Below are positions 14,918 through 22,724 of a stretch of DNA of 64,000 nt, in pieces (positions within the stretch are counted from its first letter, which is position 1; each line of letters opens with the position of its first letter). The stretch is from Salinibaculum rarum. Lineage in GTDB: Archaea > Halobacteriota > Halobacteria > Halobacteriales > Haloarculaceae. The DNA is taken from contig NZ_CP129994.1 in assembly GCF_030505615.1 (NCBI RefSeq), forward strand, positions 434,001 through 498,000. Reading direction: 5' to 3'. The position numbers and the translations under genes were made by a program. The notes under the pieces were generated by a model that saw only the letters and a list, made by a program, of their open reading frames with translations, was not told the DNA's origin and searched no databases.

Positions 14918-16774
14918 ATGGCCCCCGAGTCGAAGTTAATCGAATGGGATGACGACCGCTACAGCACGAACATTGAGCGGTTCGACGATCAACATCAGTA
15001 CCTCTTCAACCTGTTGAACGAACTCTACCAAGCAATTGATAATGGCGATCCTGAAGACGAAGCAGGTGACGTGTTGCGTGAGCTTGAACGCTACACTGAG
15101 TACCACTTCGGGGATGAAGAAGAGTTCATGCAGGACTGCGGGTACTCGATGGACTGCGCAGATTGCTTCTACAACCACCGCGAGATGCATGAGGAATTTG
15201 TTGAGAAGGTCACCGACCTCCGGGAACGACACGAACAAGGTGAACACATCGAGATGGAGGTTCTAGAGTTCGTGCGTGACTGGCTTGACTCTCATATTGC
15301 CGGGAATGATCAGGATCAGAAATACTCTGAGTACTACCAAGAAGAGATCAGCGACGATTACGAGTACACACCTGGGAAACTCCACGACAGTAGAGAAGTT
15401 GAAGCCGCACATCCGGAGGCGCTACAGGACGAGGAGACAATTGAAGACTACGACGTGTCGATTGGAAGTGATATTCAGGCCGGTGAGTCTATTTCATTCC
15501 AAGATGAACCACTGGCTGCCTGGTTTGAGCGAGTCTGGTTACATCACGCTGATCGGACTGCCGCGATGACGCCAGACGACGATACGGAACCGGTCTTGTT
15601 TGGAGAGTTCCGTGATCGGGCTCGTTCCGTCGCAGCTGGACTGCTCAACTCCGGTCTCGAGCCGGGTGATCGTGTTGGAATTTACGCTGACCCGGAGTTT
15701 GACTGGTCAGTCGTAGACGCAGCTTGTCACCTCGCCGGTCTGATCTCAGTCCCGGTATCAAATCTCTTCAACAATGACCGCGCGCTTCACATCATCGACG
15801 ATGCAGGCGTCGACGTGCTCGTTGCTGAGCGGATGGTTCCTGTCTCTGTTGAACAGGGTGTTGAGACGGTGTTGCAAATTGATGATTTGCCGACGGGAGA
15901 ACGCGAGAATTTCCCTGGTTTCGACCGTGACGAAGATGATGTCGCCACGATCGTCTACAAAATAGGAACGGATAAGCATCCGCGGGGATGCGCGTTGACT
16001 CATCGGAATCTGCTTGCGGCCATCAACATGCTGTCTGACCGACTTCCGGTAACTCCAGGTGGGACGGGAACCTGTTTCCTCCCGCTAGGCCTGATGTATC
16101 AGCGGGTATGTACCTACTATCTCTGGGCAAATGGCAACGCAGTCGCGTACATGGACATTGACGACTTTGAAGATCACCTTCAAGAAGTGCGGCCAAGTGT
16201 ACTGGTTGGTGTCCCGCAGGCCTATGAGCGATTGCGTGAAGAGTTACAAGACCGAATGAGCGGAATGAACGGGGCGAAGAAATTCATTGCCGTTGATGTT
16301 GCCAAAGAGTACGGAGCAGTAATGCGTGATGATCGAAGTGCATCCAGACGTCTCTCGATGAAACATTCGATGGCGGAACGCACAGTGTTCGCGTCACTTC
16401 GTGAAAAAACCGGTCTGGATAACATCACACATGCACTGACAAGCACAGAGAGCATCGAATCTGAGACGTTGAATTTCTTCTGGGGGCTAAACGTCCCGTT
16501 AACAGAAGTTTATGAATCAACAGAGTTGACCGGGTTGGCAACGCTGACGGCACCTGATGATTACCGGGCAGAAGTTGTTGGGCATCCGTTCCCCGGGACC
16601 GAAGTGGCACTCGCGGAAGATGGCGAAGTCATTGTTCGTGGTCCGAGTGTGATGGATGGATATTGGAATGACAAAGAGGCGACTGCCTACGCGATTCGTG
16701 ACGGGTGGTACCATACTGGTGATATTGGCGAGTTCACAGATGACGGTGCACTCCGCATCATCGGGAGTAAGTAG
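14918..16774 (+). CDS. Bacteriohemerythrin fused to a degenerate, truncated adenylate-forming domain
   Basis: The frame opens at a GTG at 14873, but the ATG at 14918 (MAPESKLIEWDDDRYSTNI) fits the usual hemerythrin N-terminus; 618 aa from there. Residues about 5-135 keep the oxygen/iron ligand pattern: FDDQH, YHFGDEEEFM, NHREMHEEF, and DSHIAGND. Residues about 190-618 are an acyl-CoA synthetase-like (AMP-binding) domain. Its ATP loop, normally T-S-G-T-T-G-x-P-K-G, reads KIGTDKHPRGCALTH. It ends in YHTGDIGEFTDDGALRIIGSK, so the C-terminal lid with the catalytic Lys is absent. The protein may sense oxygen or iron and hold an acyl or adenylate ligand rather than catalyse. It stands alone on the plus strand, between primase and conjugation genes. 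Confidence 0.75.
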   Translation: MAPESKLIEWDDDRYSTNIERFDDQHQYLFNLLNELYQAIDNGDPEDEAGDVLRELERYTEYHFGDEEEFMQDCGYSMDCADCFYNHREMHEEFVEKVTDLRERHEQGEHIEMEVLEFVRDWLDSHIAGNDQDQKYSEYYQEEISDDYEYTPGKLHDSREVEAAHPEALQDEETIEDYDVSIGSDIQAGESISFQDEPLAAWFERVWLHHADRTAAMTPDDDTEPVLFGEFRDRARSVAAGLLNSGLEPGDRVGIYADPEFDWSVVDAACHLAGLISVPVSNLFNNDRALHIIDDAGVDVLVAERMVPVSVEQGVETVLQIDDLPTGERENFPGFDRDEDDVATIVYKIGTDKHPRGCALTHRNLLAAINMLSDRLPVTPGGTGTCFLPLGLMYQRVCTYYLWANGNAVAYMDIDDFEDHLQEVRPSVLVGVPQAYERLREELQDRMSGMNGAKKFIAVDVAKEYGAVMRDDRSASRRLSMKHSMAERTVFASLREKTGLDNITHALTSTESIESETLNFFWGLNVPLTEVYESTELTGLATLTAPDDYRAEVVGHPFPGTEVALAEDGEVIVRGPSVMDGYWNDKEATAYAIRDGWYHTGDIGEFTDDGALRIIGSK

Positions 16775-16855
16775 TTTCTTTCCACGCCAGAGTCAGACCG
16801 GAGTGAAGACGGGAATTTGAGCGAAAACGAGAGGCTTTAGGACTTTGACGACTCG

Positions 16856-19800
16856 TTATTTTTGTTCATCAATGCGGGACTGGATATTCTCGAACGTGTA
16901 GATTGCGTCAATCCCGTCTTCGCCGTATTCCGACAATAGCGTGTTGAATTGGTTCGGTGAGAGGTTTTGATATCGGCGGTCTGCGTCGTCAACAGGAAGG
17001 TTGATGCGCTTTTCCCCGTTGACTTCTTTGGCTAATGCACGCACAATCCGACGCCCAACCTCCTTGTTACGCACTACCCACACTGATTCAGCATCTTCAG
17101 CAACCAGTTTCTCGTTTTCTTCACCCTCTTTTACTTTCTCCATGTGCTTCGACCACCCCATCAAGTCGTGGTCCTTCCGGAGTGACTCGTAGTTACGAGT
17201 CCCAGGTCGTGTATCGTGAATGCCTTGTGCTTCTTTTTCAACTTTTGAAGCTCCGCCTTCAACCTCTACGAACACTTTGAAATCCCCGTTTTCGTCGTAT
17301 CCGATGATATCCAGCAATTCGTCGTCTTCTCGATGGTTTGCTGGCTTCTGGAATGACTTGATGTGCTTGATGTCTGGTCGGCGACTTAACCACTCCATCG
17401 TGAGGTCTGCTCCGTATCGATGGGGTATCCCATCACCTAAGTCACCGATGCCTGGCCCTGTCTCTAAGGATGCATTGAGTTCCTCGCGGCCTTTCGGTGT
17501 GACTGTGTATGTCAGTGTCTGATTGACCAGTCGGTGCTCAATGACGTAGCCTTCATCTTTGAGTTTCTCAATGTCGGCCCCGCGATCTTGGTACATGTCA
17601 CGGACAGGTGCAAGGCTCTGTGTCCGATCGATGTTGAGATTATTGTTCATTACCGCGAGGACAGTCTGCATAAACCCGAGTTCGTCTCGGGTGAGTGGGC
17701 TTGCTTCGATTTCATTTGGAGACATGTCTGGGGCCTGCGGCTCAATGTGGACAACTCCTGATTCATCCTCTCCGTTGTTTGTTGTGTTGGTTTCTTCGTT
17801 TAAAGCTTGGTAGGGGTTTGCACTGTCAACAGTACTGTTGCTGGTTTGCGTGTCGTTTTCGGTGTTGTCTTTAGAGTGGTAGTTTTTCTGGAGTGCGGAT
17901 ACATCCAGATTGATGTCCGCAGGTTCGAACCCTTTCTCGACAGCTTCAGTAAGGTGGTCAGTGATGAGTGTCTGTTCGGGGAGGTACTTGATGCTCTCAA
18001 ATTTCGCGTGCCCAACGAGACTATTGAAGGCTTCTTCACGCACGTCATCGTGTTGAGCTGGGATTTCTTTGCTGAGTTTTGCAGCGACAGCGAATATTGC
18101 ACTCCGATTCCACTCTTCAATTACCAGACCTAATTCTTTGAGTCGAGTAACAGGTTCCTCGTGATCAATGTGATTTTTGTTGTAACTCCCCGGGTCTCCA
18201 TTCAGATCACTTTCCATGACTGGTTTCGTTGGTGTTCCATCTGGTGTGCCTTCATCCAGTGTTGGGCTATCTCTGGTTGGATTTGCTCCACCCTGGCCGT
18301 GAGAGTTCTGTTCACCGTCACGGGTTGGGCTAGCTTTCCCGTAAGGTGATTGACTCGTGGTGTTGCTGGAGTCGTTACTAGGAGTTTGTGCGTGTGATTT
18401 TTCGCGTTTTCCGGGTTCTGCGGGTTGTTCTGTACTCGGGTTCTTGTTAGGCGTGCCGGGGGTTCCACCAGCACCACCATCGGTTTGCGCGGTGGCATTG
18501 CCACCGTTACTGTCTGTTGCCTGTCCAGCTGTTTCCCCGGTTGCGTCTACGGACTCCTCATCAGTGTTCTCAGGTGCGCGTTTAGGATGTCGGGTAATGT
18601 TAGCTGCTTCCGGGATGTCTTCGTCTTTGCGGAGGCAACAGCTGGCCGCTTTGCCTTTTCGACCTTCCACATATGTCTCCCCGCAGCGTTCACATTCATA
18701 TCCGTGATTTGCTTGGAATGTGATGTGGTCTGGCATCCCCGCTTCTGGATTCCGTGTTGTCCCACCTTGTGACTCGGTGATTCCAAGTTGGACTTCGTCA
18801 GGATCAATGCCTTCGGTATGTTCTCCGAAATCGGTGTCGGAACCACCGCTCTTGTCGCCATCCTTGACTTCAGTCTCGGATTCAGCATCGTCTTCTTCGT
18901 CATGGTCATCCATCTCAGCGACACCGTATTCCGTTTGAGTGCGGTCATGGATGACGTTATCTAAGAGGAATTGGAAGTGGTCATCCGCTTGCTTTTCAAG
19001 TGGGTTTGCGCTTTCTGGGTGCCCAGCTGGAATCGGGAGTGGATCAAGGCTGAATGGTTCTGGGCCAGTTTCTTGGAATGTTGGGCTCGGGAGTTGTGCA
19101 ATCCATTCACCGCGCGGCAAAGACTTGATACGGTTGCTGAACTGCTCTGGCGTCATGTCTTCGTGCGCCATTGCTTCAGCGATTTCTTCGTCGAGGGTGA
19201 TTTTCCCAATGAGCAGACTAGCAACGTTGTTTAGGACGTTCCGGTATGTTCGTTCGCCAGCATCTTTCATCTGCTCGGGATACTGCATTGATAACCCGAC
19301 TCCAAGGTGGAACGACCGCCCCTGCTCAAGCATCTTGTTCATGATGTCACTCACTGCAACGCTGGCTGCCTCGTCCACGATGAGATTGACGAGATGATCG
19401 TCATCCCAGGGTTCACGGCACGGCGGATGATTCGGGTCTTTGTCTTGCTGGCGTGCATGTTCTCTACACTCGTCTTTGGAGTCGTGACCGACTGTGCATT
19501 TTGTGCGAGAGTGCTCTTTGAGACCGTCCCAGAGATTCATTAGGACGAGCCCCGTCATGATCACGGTTGCTTCGTCACGGAGTTCTCCCAAGTCGAACAT
19601 GATGACTTTCGAGTCGTTGAGGTGGTCACGAAAGTCGAATCGTTTGTTTGTGTTGTCGAAGATTTTCCGCAGGTGGAAGTCTTCACGGATGTAGTCCAGC
19701 CGGTTGAACAACGCGTCCATGATCGTTGCGAAGTCCTGTGGGTCACTTTCGGTGTGCCGTGTTAGTGTGCGGTGTAGCCGGTCGTCAGAGACTTCTGGGA

Positions 19801-22015
19801 TGCTGCCACTGTCGTCGTCTGAGGAGACGTATTTTCGCATTTCTTCGGCGGCACGCTCGAGGTCATTGTGGCTGAAGTAGTTTTTCGACTCGCGTTCAAG
19901 TGCAATATCTGTGTCGTCGTACTGGTCGGTGGCGTGATTTTCGTCGAATAGCGATTTTATCAGTGCCTTGATGATGGTTGGTGCGACCTTGGATTCGCGG
20001 TAGCGCTCTGCACCCATGACGAGTTTCAGCAGTTCTTCGTAGTGGTCAGCTTTGTTTTGCACAGCGTCGACGCGACGTTTTCCTTGGTCAAGCGATGGGC
20101 GAATGTCGAAAAACGTGAATCCGGGTAGGATGTCCGGGACGGGGAAGTGAACCACGTTCTCTTTGAGGTCTTTTTCTCCGAACCGGTCGAAGTGCGCTCG
20201 CATGTAGTTTTGTGTCATGCCGTCGCCTTTCGGGTCTATGAACACGATCGGGCCTTCCGTGTTCTCATACAGCGACAACATGTCATTAATCAGAGCCTTC
20301 GATTTGCCTGCGCCTGTAGTGGCAAATCGCCCGAAGTGTTTCGTGAGCATCGACGGAGGGAGTTGCGTTGGAACATCCTCTGGCTCATTTTCTTCGTCCA
20401 ACGCATAGCCAATTCTCATCCCCGGCTGATGGAACTGCTCCATCAGATCCGGGTCTGGACGCGGGAGTGGGTTCCGTGACTCAGCTTCGGCACGCGTCCC
20501 CCGGACACCTTCTACAGTGAGATTCTCGGCGGAGGGCACTGCGACGAAATTTGAGAGTTCGTCAGCGTTCATAACGACATCTGGCCGTAGTTTCCCGCTG
20601 CTTCCAATGTCTAATTCTTGGTTGATGAGCTTATGGAATTCTTGGGTTGCAGTGCGATCATCACTGAGCAGTCCGCCATCTGAATCTTCCATGATTTTCG
20701 CGTTCAGCCCGTAAAAATACCCGTCGAGGTGATCAAGGACTGACGCGAGATTGTTCATCGTGCGTTTCACGTCACCAACGTTTACTTTTCCAGTAGCGAT
20801 GCTGACAGCGCGGATGTTTGCACGGAACGTCCGTTTCGGGATTTTGTTGTCAATGAGCTGGGCGCGCTCCCCGACATCTCCGGATACAGCAGATTCATCA
20901 CCACTCGCGGATTCACCCATCTCTTCAAAGAAATCGCGGCGCTTCTCACGACGAGCTTCCTCGCTGGATCCGTGCACGAGTTCTCCAATCTCGTACCGGA
21001 GTTTTTGGCCGAGTGTATCACGGTTTAGGTGGAGATCGTCTTTGCGTTTCTCCGCAAGCCGTGTCCAGTCTTCCATGCGCTCGAAGACAATCTGGAACGC
21101 AATCGGGAGATCAGATTCAGCGAGGTGTTGGATGAGAGTGGCGAGAGGTGCGCGAGATTGGATGTCATCGGCGTCAGGATTCGCCACATTAGAGAACATT
21201 TTCAACGTGGTCATCCAGTCTTTCTTCCGTTCGCCTTCACCGCGCCAGCGCGCTGCCACGGGCGTCCCGTTTTCAAGAGATGGGCGGGCTAGAATTGTCC
21301 CATCTTCGGTCTTTGTGGGGCCATCGATGGTGCTAACGGGGACATCCCCCTCGAGGTTCGACATCACGTCAATATCTTGCAGGACATCACCACCGAGTTC
21401 AGCTAGGAGCTCAGCATCCTTGATGACGTCTTCGTCGACGTCATCACCGAATTCCGAGGTGTCTACACTACTCTCGGCATTCCCAGTGTTACTGGGGCTG
21501 TCGGCAGTCTCGGTGTTAGTGTCTGGATTGAGCGGCACATCACCTTTCCCGATTTCTTGCTCAGTGTTTATCTCTGTGTGACGAGTTGTGAGGTCTTCAA
21601 CGGTCCCCGGGACCTCGTCAGGGTCGTACTGGAGTTCCCCTTCAACGAGGTTTTCAACAAAATCTTCGGGGTCGTATTCGACAGGCGGGACAACTTTTTC
21701 GAGAACATCTACCTCGACGATTTCGACATTGAAACTCTCCGGATAGGCGGTGACAAGGCGTTTTCGGAGGGTTTCAACAAGATTTTCATCAGTCCCGTAG
21801 AAGAATTCTACAGGTGCTTCTTTCCCTTGGCTGACTGCAAGGAATTCGAATCTCGGAATTTTTTCGTCAGTGTCGCTCAGTGGATTGAGTTTGTCCCTTA
21901 TTGTCGGTGTATCACCGTGGAAGTTCAGTTTATGGAGGCTGGACAGGTGGCTAACGATGTCGTCTGGGTTAAGTCGTTCTCGTGATGGTTTAACGCGGAC
22001 GTATTCTCGAGTCAT
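16856..22015 (-). CDS. Giant TraD/VirD4-like coupling ATPase with C-terminal winged helix and nuclease-like domain
   Basis: 1719 aa. A P-loop FATTGAGKSKALI is near residue 562, followed by IVFIDPKGDG, and a Walker B VNLIVDEAAS near 877, then GLSMQYPEQM. This is the order found in VirD4/TraD-type DNA-pumping ATPases. A Cys-x2-Cys element (CERCGETY...CC, near 1108) is followed by a long low-complexity Pro/Asn/Thr/Glu linker. The last about 260 residues hold a winged-helix segment (LTRDELGFMQTVLAVMNNN, KDEGYVIEHRL) and then a stretch resembling a restriction-endonuclease fold (DDELLDIIGYDENG, FKVFVEVEGG). It is likely to be the DNA-transport ATPase of the conjugation system. The C-terminal nuclease-like domain may stand in for the missing relaxase, but that is inference. 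Confidence 0.7.
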   Translation of the reverse strand: MTREYVRVKPSRERLNPDDIVSHLSSLHKLNFHGDTPTIRDKLNPLSDTDEKIPRFEFLAVSQGKEAPVEFFYGTDENLVETLRKRLVTAYPESFNVEIVEVDVLEKVVPPVEYDPEDFVENLVEGELQYDPDEVPGTVEDLTTRHTEINTEQEIGKGDVPLNPDTNTETADSPSNTGNAESSVDTSEFGDDVDEDVIKDAELLAELGGDVLQDIDVMSNLEGDVPVSTIDGPTKTEDGTILARPSLENGTPVAARWRGEGERKKDWMTTLKMFSNVANPDADDIQSRAPLATLIQHLAESDLPIAFQIVFERMEDWTRLAEKRKDDLHLNRDTLGQKLRYEIGELVHGSSEEARREKRRDFFEEMGESASGDESAVSGDVGERAQLIDNKIPKRTFRANIRAVSIATGKVNVGDVKRTMNNLASVLDHLDGYFYGLNAKIMEDSDGGLLSDDRTATQEFHKLINQELDIGSSGKLRPDVVMNADELSNFVAVPSAENLTVEGVRGTRAEAESRNPLPRPDPDLMEQFHQPGMRIGYALDEENEPEDVPTQLPPSMLTKHFGRFATTGAGKSKALINDMLSLYENTEGPIVFIDPKGDGMTQNYMRAHFDRFGEKDLKENVVHFPVPDILPGFTFFDIRPSLDQGKRRVDAVQNKADHYEELLKLVMGAERYRESKVAPTIIKALIKSLFDENHATDQYDDTDIALERESKNYFSHNDLERAAEEMRKYVSSDDDSGSIPEVSDDRLHRTLTRHTESDPQDFATIMDALFNRLDYIREDFHLRKIFDNTNKRFDFRDHLNDSKVIMFDLGELRDEATVIMTGLVLMNLWDGLKEHSRTKCTVGHDSKDECREHARQQDKDPNHPPCREPWDDDHLVNLIVDEAASVAVSDIMNKMLEQGRSFHLGVGLSMQYPEQMKDAGERTYRNVLNNVASLLIGKITLDEEIAEAMAHEDMTPEQFSNRIKSLPRGEWIAQLPSPTFQETGPEPFSLDPLPIPAGHPESANPLEKQADDHFQFLLDNVIHDRTQTEYGVAEMDDHDEEDDAESETEVKDGDKSGGSDTDFGEHTEGIDPDEVQLGITESQGGTTRNPEAGMPDHITFQANHGYECERCGETYVEGRKGKAASCCLRKDEDIPEAANITRHPKRAPENTDEESVDATGETAGQATDSNGGNATAQTDGGAGGTPGTPNKNPSTEQPAEPGKREKSHAQTPSNDSSNTTSQSPYGKASPTRDGEQNSHGQGGANPTRDSPTLDEGTPDGTPTKPVMESDLNGDPGSYNKNHIDHEEPVTRLKELGLVIEEWNRSAIFAVAAKLSKEIPAQHDDVREEAFNSLVGHAKFESIKYLPEQTLITDHLTEAVEKGFEPADINLDVSALQKNYHSKDNTENDTQTSNSTVDSANPYQALNEETNTTNNGEDESGVVHIEPQAPDMSPNEIEASPLTRDELGFMQTVLAVMNNNLNIDRTQSLAPVRDMYQDRGADIEKLKDEGYVIEHRLVNQTLTYTVTPKGREELNASLETGPGIGDLGDGIPHRYGADLTMEWLSRRPDIKHIKSFQKPANHREDDELLDIIGYDENGDFKVFVEVEGGASKVEKEAQGIHDTRPGTRNYESLRKDHDLMGWSKHMEKVKEGEENEKLVAEDAESVWVVRNKEVGRRIVRALAKEVNGEKRINLPVDDADRRYQNLSPNQFNTLLSEYGEDGIDAIYTFENIQSRIDEQK

Positions 22016-22044
22016 ATATGAGTCAGGGGGTGTCGCTGGTGCTT

Positions 22045-22062
22045 CCTAGTGCTATCACTAGG
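22045..22062. promoter_or_regulatory. Inverted repeat, possible operator of the coupling-protein gene
   Basis: CCTAGTG-CTAT-CACTAGG lies 30 bp before the start at 22015. A weak minus-strand TATA-like sequence (TTTTTACATACTT) lies just upstream, which puts the repeat near the expected start of transcription. Confidence 0.45.
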
Positions 22063-22098
22063 TGGTTTGAAGTATGTAAAAACTAGCCCGGCAGTGCG

Positions 22099-22665
22099 TT
22101 ACCCAGCAACCCCGAACACCGCAGAAAGACTTGGTAACCACGGGAACGCCAACCGGAGCCACACGACGGTACTGAATATGACAACACCTGCACCGAACAG
22201 GAGATGATTCGCCCATGAATTTGCAGCTTTACAGAATCCGAATCGGATTTGCTGCGACGAGACTGGCCAAAACGGGTGAATCCCGAAACGGCCACTCCCG
22301 ACTGTTAGCGTATCCGTGAAGATATGCACTAGTAAACTCAGTGTTGCCGCTGCACCCATTACTGCACCGGTACGAAGAGGCTGAACTCCCCACGGGAACA
22401 CCGTGAACATCACTTCGAACTCTTTGACGGCAAATTGAATCCATGCAATCACTGCTGCACCCACAATCCCTCCAACAGTTACCGCGAAGAGAATTGTGTG
22501 TGTCACTCCGCGATGTTTGATGAATCCAATTTGCTGATCGACGTCGGGAACCATTGTGAAGGCTATTACTACTGGGACTGTGATCACAGCGAGAGGCAGT
22601 CCTGCAACTAATACAACTACCGCAGCAGCCATCAATGCTGTACCATAGTGACCTTCTCGGTGCAT
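22099..22665 (-). CDS. YdjM-like membrane-bound metal-dependent hydrolase (DUF457)
   Basis: 188 aa, mostly hydrophobic. It begins MHREGHYGTALMAAAVVVLV. The signature VPDVDQQIGFIKHRGVTHTIL carries the Asp and His residues typical of the family (an early H, then D-x-D, then H-R-G-x-T-H). Four to five membrane segments are evident, for example LLVHIFTDTLTV near the middle, whose His and Asp may complete the metal site, and LLFGAGVVIFSTVVWLRL at the end. The biochemical role of the family is poorly known. It lies between the two large conjugation ATPase genes on the same strand, so it may belong to their operon. Confidence 0.75.
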   Translation of the reverse strand: MHREGHYGTALMAAAVVVLVAGLPLAVITVPVVIAFTMVPDVDQQIGFIKHRGVTHTILFAVTVGGIVGAAVIAWIQFAVKEFEVMFTVFPWGVQPLRTGAVMGAAATLSLLVHIFTDTLTVGSGRFGIHPFWPVSSQQIRFGFCKAANSWANHLLFGAGVVIFSTVVWLRLAFPWLPSLSAVFGVAG

Positions 22666-22724
22666 AGCAACCTCTTGGAAAACTCGCGTGAGCTGATGTC
22701 GTAAAGGGAATTCAGGGCAGTCTG

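Noticed and set aside
20751-21581. 276-aa plus-strand frame antisense to the coupling ATPase
   Set aside because: Ser/Arg-rich shadow of acidic coding sequence on the other strand.
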